Source: Enterococcus sp. BWB1-3 (GTDB lineage Bacteria; Bacillota; Bacilli; Lactobacillales; Enterococcaceae). From it: a stretch of DNA of 57,078 nucleotides. The notes below the pieces were generated by a model. It was not told the origin of the DNA and made no database searches. It saw only the letters and a program-made list of their open reading frames with translations. The stretch covers positions 1 to 57,078 of the forward strand of contig NZ_JADOEP010000026.1 in assembly GCF_016745275.1 (NCBI RefSeq), written 5' to 3'. The translations under genes and the position numbers were made by a program. Of this stretch, positions 28,804 to 37,510 are shown piece by piece. How positions within the stretch are numbered: the first letter of the stretch is position 1; each line of letters starts with the position of its first letter.

Positions 28804-30975
28804 ATGAAGATTATTGAACAGACAAATCGAACAATTGATTTTCAGGAGATTAATCCGGAAAAGGCAGATCTGCTGACGCTGGTAGGCGAAGTAAAAGGGA
28901 TGGACAGCTTGAGTGATGACAAGGTAAAGGAAATAAATGAGAAGCTGGTTGTAAACAGCTTTGATGAGTTTATGGGTAAGTTTTCACCAACCGTTTATTC
29001 GTTTTTTAACAGCGCAAACAGTAAAATTATTTATACGCTGAAAAAACCGGAAGGCGTGCCTGAGGATAGTGTGACAGAAATTCCGATTAATGAAGAAAAT
29101 GACTTTGTCAAAATGATTATTACAATGCTTGATGCTAAAAATGCGAATGGTCTGAAGAACAGTGATTTCAACTTTGAGAATATTACCACTATGATTTCAC
29201 CGAAAAAAGTGATGGACGATATCCGGCAGGTACGAAAAGAAATTCATTATCTTTATGATCAGTATGAAAATCTGGAAGAAGAAGATCCAAAAAAACTGGA
29301 TGTTGGGGACAAACTGAATGAGAAGTTTGAAATGGCTTCAAACAACTACAACAACGTGATGGCGATGCTGCCGTTGGCAATTGAAGATATTAAAACCCGT
29401 CTGCTTTTGGGACAGCCGGAGGACGGCAGCGAACCGGAACAGGTAACATTGGGTAAACTATCAATGGGCGAAAACGGTGAACTGAAAATCATTGAAGCGC
29501 CAAAAGAGCAGATAACGGAACTGGCTCTTACTGATGGAAGCAATAATCAGGAACTATCTTTATTTTTTACAGAGGACTATGAAGCTGTTTCCGAAGACAG
29601 CAGTGAGTATGTGAGAGAGTTGGTTGTCCGCACATTCTGTCCTCTACCTTTAGATGCACAGACAGAAATCAATTATGAGCTTGAAGTAAACAACTTTAAC
29701 AACTATTTGAACTTCTACAAAGAATCAAAATCTGATTTCGTGAAAGTAGTCAAACCGCTGATTGAAAAAATAATCGGTGTGAAGCTGTATTTCGATCAGT
29801 ACCAGTCCAAAGCAAAACAAATGCAGCCAAGTCTGCTGGTTACGAATACAAAACTGGATATGCTGACTAAATCAAGCAATATTATTCGCCTGGAAAAATA
29901 TTTAAATACGGTGAACAATAAAAATGATTTTGCTAATACCGTTTGGCTGGGGATTGCGACGAACGTTGCCCTGTCGGATATAAGCGAAGTGAAGCTGTCC
30001 CGTCGGCGCTTTAAAGGAAATACAAAGGTGGAAAAGAACAGCGAGAACTCAATGGAATCCATTGCGATTTTGCTTAATCTGCTGAAAGACTATAACGTTC
30101 AGCTGTATTTCAGCTTTGAAACAAGCGAGGAAACGACCTTTGATGATCTGGCGACAAACGGTGTCAGCAAATATATCGATCACTGCAAGCCTTTAATGAA
30201 AAAGGACTACAGCGCTTTTGCAGTTCCATGTTATCCGAACTTTACGATCATTCCTAAAAATAAATCAGGTGTTTTACTTGACAGCAAGATGGTAATAGCA
30301 GGAGAAAATGCGGCAATGCTTTCCAAAGAGAAAGAGGACATGATGAAGCTTTGGCTGGAAGGCGTCTATATTGGTGCCGCATACGTGGCTGCCGGTATTA
30401 CAGCTGCCTGCCAGTGTCCATCTTATCTGTCCACACACTTTGAACGCGTGTTGAAGGATGGGCCGGGTATTCGATACGATATTGAAGCGAAGGACTACTC
30501 GCTCCATACCCTGACAACCCTGACAAAAGAAATCAGCGGCTTTACAAATAATGTGAAGAATGAAATTAACCGCACGAATTTTGGTTTTTGTTTTGCTTCA
30601 GAAAATGCCAGCTACAAAAATAAAGAAATTAACAATGTAATGGTTTATAAAGCCAGAAGCCTGAATGAAGGTGCAAATGGCTTTGAAGAAACATACAAAA
30701 CTTTGGTAAGCAGTTATATTGAGCGCCTGCTCAGATTCCAGAGTAATGACTTTAAAATGGATAATATTATGCATTTCTTCAGTAACAATCCAGAGAGTAC
30801 CAGAAGCCGCTGGATGGGACAGAAGGGCTTTGTGAATTCCATTATCCAAGAGGGTGACGACATTGATTATGTGATCAATGAAGAAACCAATCGCTGTCAT
30901 GTTAATCTGATGTTCAATGGAAATGTGAAAAACCTTGAAGTTGAAGTCAACAAAACAGTTAACATGGCTATTTAG
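28804..30975 (+). CDS. Contractile sheath-like protein, TssB-TssC type fusion
   Basis: This 723-aa protein heads the locus. Residues 1-200 follow the TssB pattern: 'LLTLVGEVKGMDSLSD', 'KLVVNSFDEFMGKFSPTVYS' (compare 'I.RDNF..VM....P.L...V') and 'FNFENITTMISPKKVMDDIR' (compare 'F.SM.DF.PE.VV'). An acidic linker near 200-245 leads to a TssC-sized remainder (250-723) ending 'NPESTRSRWMGQKGFVNSII' and 'NLEVEVNKTVNMAI', as in the TssC C-terminal handshake strands. In type VI systems the two are separate proteins that interlock into a sheath. The ATG at 28804 has GGAGG at 28793-28797. The assignment is pattern recognition plus context. Confidence 0.7.
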   Translation: MKIIEQTNRTIDFQEINPEKADLLTLVGEVKGMDSLSDDKVKEINEKLVVNSFDEFMGKFSPTVYSFFNSANSKIIYTLKKPEGVPEDSVTEIPINEENDFVKMIITMLDAKNANGLKNSDFNFENITTMISPKKVMDDIRQVRKEIHYLYDQYENLEEEDPKKLDVGDKLNEKFEMASNNYNNVMAMLPLAIEDIKTRLLLGQPEDGSEPEQVTLGKLSMGENGELKIIEAPKEQITELALTDGSNNQELSLFFTEDYEAVSEDSSEYVRELVVRTFCPLPLDAQTEINYELEVNNFNNYLNFYKESKSDFVKVVKPLIEKIIGVKLYFDQYQSKAKQMQPSLLVTNTKLDMLTKSSNIIRLEKYLNTVNNKNDFANTVWLGIATNVALSDISEVKLSRRRFKGNTKVEKNSENSMESIAILLNLLKDYNVQLYFSFETSEETTFDDLATNGVSKYIDHCKPLMKKDYSAFAVPCYPNFTIIPKNKSGVLLDSKMVIAGENAAMLSKEKEDMMKLWLEGVYIGAAYVAAGITAACQCPSYLSTHFERVLKDGPGIRYDIEAKDYSLHTLTTLTKEISGFTNNVKNEINRTNFGFCFASENASYKNKEINNVMVYKARSLNEGANGFEETYKTLVSSYIERLLRFQSNDFKMDNIMHFFSNNPESTRSRWMGQKGFVNSIIQEGDDIDYVINEETNRCHVNLMFNGNVKNLEVEVNKTVNMAI

Positions 30976-31038
30976 TTCCGGTTACTTTAAGAGAGCGATC
31001 TCAATAATGTAATAATAAAATAGAAGGAGTTGAAACAA

Positions 31039-31464
31039 ATGGGTTTCAAACTAACGGTCGATGGACCAGACAAAATTGATTTGGGTATTGAGCACATTTT
31101 ATCCGTTCAATTTGAAATGGATACACCAAATGATTCAAATGCACGCAGTACAGATGTGGGAACAACATTAGTGATTCGCGGCAAAATTCTTACGGCAATT
31201 GGCGGTGAAGCTGCTGACAGTACATTAAGCTTGGCTAAATGGTCAGTAGTACCGGCTGAAGCAGCGGATTCTTATCGTAACCTGGTTGTCTCAGTCATCA
31301 GTGCAGAGCAGGTAGTACGTCAAATCAATTTCCCAAATGCTTTTGTGGTTGATTACATGGAAGACTTTGGAAATACAGAGGGAATCGGTGAATTCACTTT
31401 GCGTGTGAAACAGAAGAAAGATAAGATCAGCAGCGTAAAATTAGAAGGCGGCTACGGAATGTAA
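31039..31464 (+). CDS. Hcp-like inner tube protein
   Basis: This 141-aa all-beta protein follows the sheath gene, the usual order in contractile systems. It opens 'MGFKLTVDGPDKIDLGIEHI', continues with 'STDVGTTLVIRGKILTAI', and ends 'EFTLRVKQKKDKISSVKLEGGYGM', a pattern I recall for tube (TssD-type) proteins of Firmicutes. Slightly shorter than the 160-170 aa of proteobacterial Hcp. It would polymerise into rings inside the sheath and may carry small effectors. AAGGAG at 31024-31029 sets the ATG. A terminator follows, so sheath and tube may be made in excess of the rest. Confidence 0.7.
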   Translation: MGFKLTVDGPDKIDLGIEHILSVQFEMDTPNDSNARSTDVGTTLVIRGKILTAIGGEAADSTLSLAKWSVVPAEAADSYRNLVVSVISAEQVVRQINFPNAFVVDYMEDFGNTEGIGEFTLRVKQKKDKISSVKLEGGYGM

Positions 31465-31549
31465 TCCAGATCGAAATTCAGAGTCATAAAGAAAGCAGTC
31501 AGCTTTCCATACACTGATTATCTGATGATCGAAGATGAACGAAGTTTAG

Positions 31550-31584
31550 AGTCTGGGATTTTATTCTGATCCCAGACTTGTTTT
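31550..31584 (+). terminator. Partial terminator after sheath and tube genes
   Basis: AGTCTGGGAT (31550-31559) pairs perfectly with ATCCCAGACT (31569-31578), followed by TGTTTTG. The T tract is moderate. Such a hairpin would let the two structural subunits needed in hundreds of copies be expressed above the downstream genes. Confidence 0.7.
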
Positions 31585-31608
31585 GATTGTTGAAAGGATG
31601 AACAGCGA

Positions 31609-32043
31609 TTGAACCATTATCAGATACTTAATCTCTCCCCGCAGGCCAGTCAGGACGAAATCAAGCAGCAGTACAGAAAGCTGGCAAAAAAACTTCATCC
31701 TGACCGAAATCCGGATGACAGAGAAGCGGAGAAAAAATTTTTACAGATTTCAGAGGCCTATCAGGTATTGGGAGATGAAGAAAAGAGAAAAACATATGAT
31801 CAGCAGCTTCTCCGATCAGGAAAAAGCAGTCATTCGTCCGCTGCCGAACAGAAGACAGCCAGCCAAACCGCAGCAGGCTTTTCCGGAACAGACAAAGAAA
31901 GCCTGTTCCAGGCTGCAGCAAATTTTGAGCAGTTTTTTGGATTTAAGGAGAACGGCAGAAAAATCAACAAGAATTCATCTGAAAAGATGTCGGATGCTTC
32001 GATGCTGTTTGAACAATATTTTACAGGAAAAAAGAAAGGGTAG
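31609..32043 (+). CDS. J-domain (DnaJ-like) co-chaperone
   Basis: This 144-aa protein has a J domain at residues 1-65: '[20 protein letters not shown]', the HPD motif at 30-32 and '[18 protein letters not shown]'. The rest (66-144) is a Ser/Ala/Gln-rich linker and a short C-terminal '[15 protein letters not shown]'. There is no zinc or client-binding domain of DnaJ. Initiation is at TTG 31609, with AAAGGA at 31593-31598. A J protein implies an Hsp70-type partner, and an Hsp70-like ATPase is encoded 6.6 kb downstream in the same locus. It might guide that ATPase to sheath or baseplate. Confidence 0.88.
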   Translation: MNHYQILNLSPQASQDEIKQQYRKLAKKLHPDRNPDDREAEKKFLQISEAYQVLGDEEKRKTYDQQLLRSGKSSHSSAAEQKTASQTAAGFSGTDKESLFQAAANFEQFFGFKENGRKINKNSSEKMSDASMLFEQYFTGKKKG

Positions 32044-32046
32044 CGC

Positions 32047-32568
32047 ATGAATAAGAATTTATTTTTGGAGCTCAGTCTGCTTGCTTTACTTCTGGCAGCT
32101 TCTGTCATGGCTTTTTTTGGAGAATATGAAGTATGGCTCAAATTTTCACTATACGGCTGTACAGCAGGTGCACTTATTCTTTTTATTTATTGGTATGGGG
32201 TTAAAACGCAAAAACTATTCCCAAAAAAAGCAGCGATTAATCATTTGCTTTTGGTCAATGATTCCGGCGAGGTTCAGAAGAACTGGCATATTCTGGGCGA
32301 ACAGTCACTGATCCTCGGAAAAAGCTATAAAAGTCAGTCAGTGGATATTGATCTCAGCGAAACAGAGTACGCAGTTCTGGTTGCCAAAGAGCATGCCCTC
32401 ATGAATCTGGTTGATGGTGAATGGTATCTGGAAGATCTGGGCAGCCGAAATGGGACCGGTGTGAAATCTGAACATGCACAGACCATTTATAAGCTGAAAG
32501 ACAAACCTTATAAATTAAAGAAGAATGATTGGATTTATATTGCAAAAACAAAATTAATTGTTCAGTGA
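32047..32568 (+). CDS. Membrane-anchored FHA-domain protein
   Basis: This 173-aa protein has two transmembrane helices (about 7-23 and 31-50) and a cytoplasmic FHA domain from about residue 80: 'SLILGKSYKSQSVDIDLSE', 'EHALMNLVDGEWYLEDLGSRNGTGV'. FHA domains bind phosphothreonine; here the usual G-R of strand 4 is 'GKS', while the S-R-N-G-T loop is intact. It starts 3 nt after the J-protein stop. In type VI systems an FHA protein links kinase signalling to assembly; this one could bring a phosphorylated partner to the membrane. Confidence 0.85.
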   Translation: MNKNLFLELSLLALLLAASVMAFFGEYEVWLKFSLYGCTAGALILFIYWYGVKTQKLFPKKAAINHLLLVNDSGEVQKNWHILGEQSLILGKSYKSQSVDIDLSETEYAVLVAKEHALMNLVDGEWYLEDLGSRNGTGVKSEHAQTIYKLKDKPYKLKKNDWIYIAKTKLIVQ

Positions 32569-32599
32569 GCAGATACTAAGTGAATGGAGTTGGATAGGA

Positions 32600-33127
32600 A
32601 TGGGTGGATTGATTCGTTGTGGAAACGGCCACATTTTCAGTTCTAGAAGGTATGGGAATATTTGTCCCTACTGCAATATGCATGTAAAGGAAGAGACAGC
32701 TCAAAAAAATGCAGCAGGAGCAGATACTACATTTGATGAAGACAGCGAGTATATCGAGGAGCTTGAATTAATCGATCCGGTTGTCGGCTGGCTGGTGTGT
32801 ATCAAAGGGCCGCAGCTGGGCAGAGACTACCGTATTATGGCTGAAAAAAATTTTATCGGACGTTCTGATGACATGCAGATTCAAATTTTAGGCGATAATC
32901 GGATCGCCAGGAGAAATCATGCGATTGTTGCGTATGATCCGCTGAAACGAAGCACACTGATTCTTCCCGGAGACTCTCAGGGACTGGTTTATCTGAATAA
33001 TGAAGCCGTCTATACACCTGTCGAACTAAATCCGTATGATGTAATTCAGCTGGGGAACAGCCAATTCCTGTTTATTCCTTTATGCGGGGAACATTTCGAG
33101 TGGGAAAGTTTGAAATCAGGAGAGTAA
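32600..33127 (+). CDS. Zinc-ribbon plus FHA-domain protein
   Basis: This 175-aa soluble protein has an N-terminal zinc-binding knuckle with C7, H11, C22 and C25 ('RCGNGHIFSSRRYGNICPYC'), an acidic linker, and an FHA domain from about 60 to 160 with 'NFIGRSDDMQIQILGDNRIA' and 'RRNHAIVAYDPL'. The GR and N-H phosphopeptide contacts are present. GGAG at 32586-32589 supports the ATG at 32600; a longer frame overlaps the preceding gene. Together with the membrane FHA protein it makes a pair of phosphothreonine readers in a locus without a visible kinase. Confidence 0.82.
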   Translation: MGGLIRCGNGHIFSSRRYGNICPYCNMHVKEETAQKNAAGADTTFDEDSEYIEELELIDPVVGWLVCIKGPQLGRDYRIMAEKNFIGRSDDMQIQILGDNRIARRNHAIVAYDPLKRSTLILPGDSQGLVYLNNEAVYTPVELNPYDVIQLGNSQFLFIPLCGEHFEWESLKSGE

Positions 33128-33130
33128 AGG

Positions 33131-33946
33131 ATGAATGAATGGAACGATCCGCTGGTGATCCTGCTTCTATTGATCGGCATATTACTTTGCGCAAGAATTT
33201 TTTCAAGCTATTTACAAAGAAAAAATTGTCAGGCAGCCGGTTTGATTTTTGCCGATCAGGAAATGGAGAAAGTCACGACAACTCTTTGGAAGGACCAGGA
33301 ATTTCTGGGAATTTTAACTTCAGGCGTGGGCCCTGTTAAAGTCGGGGAAGAAGCCTGCAGAATCACAGACACGATAATTTCGGATTATTTTTCCAGAAAA
33401 GAAGCCTTTGAATCTGAGCAGGATTTTATCAAACGTTGTCTTTTGGATAGTCATAAAAAAGTAAGCGAGCATGGCAATACTCAAAGCGGAGGCTGTTCCA
33501 TTGCTCTTGTGTATGTGAAGAATCAGCACCTGTATTGGGCTAGCTCTGGCAATATTTCTATTTACCTGAATCGTGAAAGGTTGATGCGGCTCAATCAGAG
33601 AGACTTGTATAAATTTCGTTTGAGAGAAAAAATACTGGATGGTCAGATTTCTGAAAAGCGGGTAATTTCCAATACATTAAGAAATGAGCTCACCAGCTAT
33701 TTGGGATTTGAAAATCTAAGAAGATTTGAGAGTAATCAACAGCCCGTCAAATTAAGAAAAAGAGATCAGCTGTTTTTGTGCAATCAGGAATTTGACACGC
33801 TGTTTTGTCAAATTGAAAAGGAGTCTATTCTAAATCAGCGAAAACCCGTTGCAGAGAAAGCTGCTGATTTTCAGGACAGACTTAGTCAGGCAGCTGCTTT
33901 GAATGGAAAACTGAAATTTTTACTGATCGAAAAATTTAGAGCATAG
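33131..33946 (+). CDS. Membrane-anchored PP2C-like protein, probably inactive
   Basis: This 271-aa protein has one N-terminal helix (8-23) and a PP2C-fold domain. The strand pair 'SGGCSIALVYVKNQHLYWAS' and 'SGNISIYLNRERLMRLNQRD' is the PP2C core. The metal-binding motif normally reading DGMGGHxxGE appears as 'LTSGVGPVKVGEEACRI': the aspartate is serine, and the N-terminal NED motif is absent. The later 'VGDSR' loop reads 'SGNIS'. Catalysis is therefore unlikely, and a scaffold or phosphoprotein-binding role fits better. It begins 3 nt after the FHA gene. Confidence 0.75.
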   Translation: MNEWNDPLVILLLLIGILLCARIFSSYLQRKNCQAAGLIFADQEMEKVTTTLWKDQEFLGILTSGVGPVKVGEEACRITDTIISDYFSRKEAFESEQDFIKRCLLDSHKKVSEHGNTQSGGCSIALVYVKNQHLYWASSGNISIYLNRERLMRLNQRDLYKFRLREKILDGQISEKRVISNTLRNELTSYLGFENLRRFESNQQPVKLRKRDQLFLCNQEFDTLFCQIEKESILNQRKPVAEKAADFQDRLSQAAALNGKLKFLLIEKFRA

Positions 33947-34370
33947 GGTTTCGGATTAGTTGTGTCATTTGTATACCCAGTCTTCTAAGACCAAATAAAC
34001 GGTGTTCCAGTCTCTGTATACCTCTGTGATTACTTGAGGAAAACAATGACTGCTCCGAGGATTGGAACACAGCTCTTCAATTCTTAATGGCTTTGCCATT
34101 TAGAAATTAATGAGATCGAAACAGTGTGTAGTGAGAGCTGTAGATACGTGCCGGCTAGTTCCTGCATGCTTGATTGATGTCCTTTTTATTGCGTTGAATC
34201 ACGAAGAGCGAAGAAATTTGATGTTTTTTTGCCTAAATGTTTGTCATAGTTTAGAGCTTACAAATGGTGAACGTACCTGTTCTTGGTTTTCGAAGCTGAA
34301 TGCTTTTATCACAACCTCAAGAGAGAAACCAGGCAAAATCTGCTGCAGAGCGAGATGAAGGAGTACAGTA
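33947..34370. repeat. Dispersed intergenic repeat block, copy 4
   Basis: About 370 bp of repeat sequence between two PP2C-like genes. Shared strings with the 8.6-9.2 kb block are TGCCGGCTAGTTCCTGCA (34148-34165) and TCGAAGCTGAATGCTTTTAT (34288-34307), ending in ACAACCTC near 34320; AAATAAACGGTGTTCCAG near its left end resembles the copy at 38.4 kb. A frame from 34110 is open but has no ribosome site or recognisable protein. Confidence 0.5.
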
Positions 34371-36155
34371 GTGAGGAAAGAAAATAGTAATTTTAATACC
34401 TGTTATTTATCTGAATCAGGAAGACGTCTCGACAATAAGGACTATTTTGCTTTTGTGGAAGAAGATGACTTTGCCTGTTGGGTGATGGCTTCCGGAATTG
34501 ACGACAGTGAAGCCGGCAGTGCAGAGCTGGCTGTAAAGACTGTTCTGGATTCTTTTATTATCAAACCGGGAATGACCAGAAAAATACTCTCTGACCTGAT
34601 TAAGGAAGCACATGACACACTGATTGCGGAGAGTGTCCGTGACCATCTGCAGGCAAGTATTATGATCGTTGTTTCTGATTATATGAATATTCGCTGGGCC
34701 AGTGCAGGGAATGTCCATCTGCAGTGTGTCTATAACGGGAAGCTGCGTTTTTCCAGCAAAGACCAAAGCTATTATCAGGAAATGCTGGATACAGGGGTGT
34801 TTCCGCTGGACCGCTCTCTGGGGTTTGAGGAACGGAATAATCTGACCAGCTATCTGGGGATGGCACGGCGGCTGAAGCCGTTTATTTCTGAAAAAAGAAA
34901 GCTTCACGAGCTGGATACGCTGGTGATGACAACCGTGGGAATGTGGGAGTATATCACAGATATAGAAATTCTGGATGCTCTTCATGAAGCAAAAAGCCCT
35001 CAGGAAGTAATTGATAATCTTGAAGACCTGTTATTGAGTAAACAGCCGGAGCACCTGGGTAATTACTCTGTATCGATTGTCATGATTAACAAACTTTTCG
35101 TAAAAAGCAAAGACGGCTGGAAAAAAGCGAAAAGAATCCTGCTGATTGCCATACCGATTGTATTGATTATCAGCATTGTCCTCTTTGTCAATTACCGCAA
35201 TCGGGTAGAACGGGAGGAACAGATTCAAAGCGTTCTGGCCATTGAGAAAAAGGCTGATGATTATGTGTTGGAGGAAAATTATAAGCGGGCCTTGGAAAGC
35301 TATACAGCGGCAATCAAGGAACGGGCAAAAATCAAAAATTATCCACTGAAGCGGCTGGACAAAAAAGAAAAAATGTCTCAGTTAATTGTTGACGGCAATG
35401 CCAGCTCCGAAAAAGAAGACATTGAAATGGCTAAAAAGCGTTTTACTGCTGCCAGAGATTATCTGGTGGATCATGAAAACGCCCTGTCCATCTTTGATCC
35501 TAATTATATCAACTATCAGCTGGAATATTTTAAAGATAAGGCTTACGTCAACGAGCTTGAAAAACTTGGCGATACTCAGCTTGAGGCAGAGCAGTACGAT
35601 TCTGCCATTGATTCGTATCAGAAGGCGAAGCTGGCTGCTGTAGATTTGGGTGATCAGGATAAAGTGAAGGACTTAAATGTCAAGCTGGATACAGCGAAAT
35701 CAAAGAAGGATCTGGCGAATAAAGATGCAACAAAAGCAGAAGCAGATCAGGCGGCAAGTGAAGCAGATCAGGCAGCAGAAGCCGGTGAAACGGAGAATTT
35801 GGCAGATCGTTATGATGGAATTGCAGACCAGTATGATGCCGCTGGTTTTACCGATAAAGCCAGCCAAATGCGTGCCCAGGCAGAAAAAATCCGTGCTGAA
35901 CAGGATAAAGCTGCAAACACCAAGCAGGAGGATGTGGCTATCAGTCTGGAAACCAGCGGAGACGAAGCTCTGGTTGTCTACGATTATGATTTGGCAGTGG
36001 AATTTTACAGAGGTGCACAGCTGATTTATCAGGAAATTAATAATTCCGCACGAGTAGCACAGGTGGAACGAAAAATTGAAACAGCCTTAAATCTGAAAAC
36101 TGCTTCTCAGCAAAGTCTGGCAGCACAGCTGAATCAACAAGTCGTTCCAAACTAA
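34371..36155 (+). CDS. PP2C-like domain, transmembrane helix and TPR/coiled-coil protein
   Basis: This 594-aa protein has a cytoplasmic PP2C-fold domain (1-240), one helix (257-276) and a long helical region (280-594) with TPR-like units such as 'NYKRALESYTAAIKERA' and 'EQYDSAIDSYQKAKLAA'. The first motif 'RRLDNKDYF' survives, but DGMGG is 'ASGIDDSEAG', so the metal aspartate is serine, just as in the upstream paralogue. It initiates at GTG 34371 with AAGGAG at 34358-34363. By topology the helical part would lie outside the membrane, where it could line the export path in the wall. After its TAA the frame stays open to 36248 (see findings). Confidence 0.8.
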   Translation: MRKENSNFNTCYLSESGRRLDNKDYFAFVEEDDFACWVMASGIDDSEAGSAELAVKTVLDSFIIKPGMTRKILSDLIKEAHDTLIAESVRDHLQASIMIVVSDYMNIRWASAGNVHLQCVYNGKLRFSSKDQSYYQEMLDTGVFPLDRSLGFEERNNLTSYLGMARRLKPFISEKRKLHELDTLVMTTVGMWEYITDIEILDALHEAKSPQEVIDNLEDLLLSKQPEHLGNYSVSIVMINKLFVKSKDGWKKAKRILLIAIPIVLIISIVLFVNYRNRVEREEQIQSVLAIEKKADDYVLEENYKRALESYTAAIKERAKIKNYPLKRLDKKEKMSQLIVDGNASSEKEDIEMAKKRFTAARDYLVDHENALSIFDPNYINYQLEYFKDKAYVNELEKLGDTQLEAEQYDSAIDSYQKAKLAAVDLGDQDKVKDLNVKLDTAKSKKDLANKDATKAEADQAASEADQAAEAGETENLADRYDGIADQYDAAGFTDKASQMRAQAEKIRAEQDKAANTKQEDVAISLETSGDEALVVYDYDLAVEFYRGAQLIYQEINNSARVAQVERKIETALNLKTASQQSLAAQLNQQVVPN

Positions 36156-36244
36156 TCTGTGTCTGTACATCGTCAGGCTGAAAATGAAAGAAGCGGAGAA
36201 TCTGCTGAGAAAAAGGATGAACAACGAAAGAAGGTAGCTGCGCT

Positions 36245-37510
36245 ATGAAAGAGCTGTTAAAAAGTCGACTGGATCGAATTGACGATTTAAATGACCGTCT
36301 GCTTCTGAAGCAGATTATCAACGGTGTGTTCAGCGGTTTGGCCGATTATACGGACACCCAGCTGCAGGAAATTCGGAATCAGGTATTTGATGAAATTCAA
36401 GACGATTTTGACCAATTTGATATTTATTATCATTTTCTCCCAAAGGATGAAGTGGACCCGATTTCTGATTTTTTCTTTCCTGTTGATGAAAAGGATTTAG
36501 AGGAGCTGGAAGAAATGAAGGAGCTGTCTGAGCTTGTTTCAGCCGCTCCGGAGGTCTTTCTTTCAAAAGTCTATCTAGACTGTGACTATCTGAACTATCA
36601 GACCTTCATGCAGAAAAGTGAAAATAGATTGTTCAAGGGAGAAATAGAAACAAACAACCAAACGTATAATGTAAAATTCAGAGTCAGACCCTATACAGGG
36701 TATATAGAAAAGCTGAAGCATTTGTATATTAATTTTGCAGATAACGGCTTGCCATGGAAAACAGTTCTTCATCCGTATCTTTACAAATTTATCAGTATTC
36801 ATCTGGCTGATCCGCTGCCTTTGGAAGAGCAGGAAATCATCCGCAGAATCAGCTTCAATCTGGAAGAGATGGAACCTTATCAGCGAATTAATCACGTGCC
36901 CTTATGGAATGTTCGGCAGCTGGAAATACGAAATGAAAGTTTTGCAGTTCCAGCGCTGGATCACATTAATTTTCAGCACACAGTTAATATTGAGAAATTC
37001 GGCCTTGCCCATGGGTATTTAGTTGATACGAGTAAAGCTGAAATCAGCTATGTTAAAAAAACGGAGGGTGCGATTACGATTATTTCTCCCAATGAACGAG
37101 TGCTGAACTGGCAGATTTACCAGTTTATTCAACCGGAAGCTCAAAATAATCCGTTAACACTTCAAAGCAATCATAGAAATGATTTCTTCACGGACCGATT
37201 TGCCCGCAGAGAAAATTTTACTATTCGCTCCATGTGTGAAATTTCTAGAATTATCAATACCTATCAGATGATGGAGCGGTTTTCTCTTGAAGAAATCCGA
37301 TTGCTGGAGCAGCTGCCTACTGTTAGGGAAACCTATGAGGTAAACAGTTTTCTGGAGGATTATCTGCGGGAGGAGATGGATCGAACGCCGATGCTGCTTT
37401 CCTTTAAAAGCAAGAGCAGCATAACGACGGTGAGAGACGAACTCAGTTTTTTGGTCTCTGAAATTCAACTTCATTTTCCTGAGTTTACTTGTATCGGAGA
37501 GCTGTTATGA
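36245..37510 (+). CDS. Conserved injection-locus protein of unknown function, candidate baseplate part
   Basis: I cannot assign a known domain to this 421-aa soluble protein. It opens with a helical segment (1-55, 'SRLDRIDDLNDRLLLKQIIN'), has an acidic middle ('VDEKDLEELEEMKELSEL', around 88-105), and beta-rich stretches such as 'QLEIRNESFAVPALDHINFQ' and 'GAITIISPNERVLNWQIYQF'. It overlaps the next gene by four bases (ATGA), so the two are made together. Its length resembles TssK, but I see no TssK motif. Placement between regulators and the Hsp70-like gene suggests a structural or assembly role. Confidence 0.45.
   Translation: MKELLKSRLDRIDDLNDRLLLKQIINGVFSGLADYTDTQLQEIRNQVFDEIQDDFDQFDIYYHFLPKDEVDPISDFFFPVDEKDLEELEEMKELSELVSAAPEVFLSKVYLDCDYLNYQTFMQKSENRLFKGEIETNNQTYNVKFRVRPYTGYIEKLKHLYINFADNGLPWKTVLHPYLYKFISIHLADPLPLEEQEIIRRISFNLEEMEPYQRINHVPLWNVRQLEIRNESFAVPALDHINFQHTVNIEKFGLAHGYLVDTSKAEISYVKKTEGAITIISPNERVLNWQIYQFIQPEAQNNPLTLQSNHRNDFFTDRFARRENFTIRSMCEISRIINTYQMMERFSLEEIRLLEQLPTVRETYEVNSFLEDYLREEMDRTPMLLSFKSKSSITTVRDELSFLVSEIQLHFPEFTCIGELL

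Noticed and set aside
30598-30900. Minus-strand frames inside the sheath gene and many similar frames inside other genes
   Set aside because: They are antisense or shifted readings of well-supported coding sequences.
34110-34358. Open frame of 82 codons before the PP2C-TPR gene
   Set aside because: It is inside repeat copy 4, and its sequence matches non-coding copies of the same repeat elsewhere.
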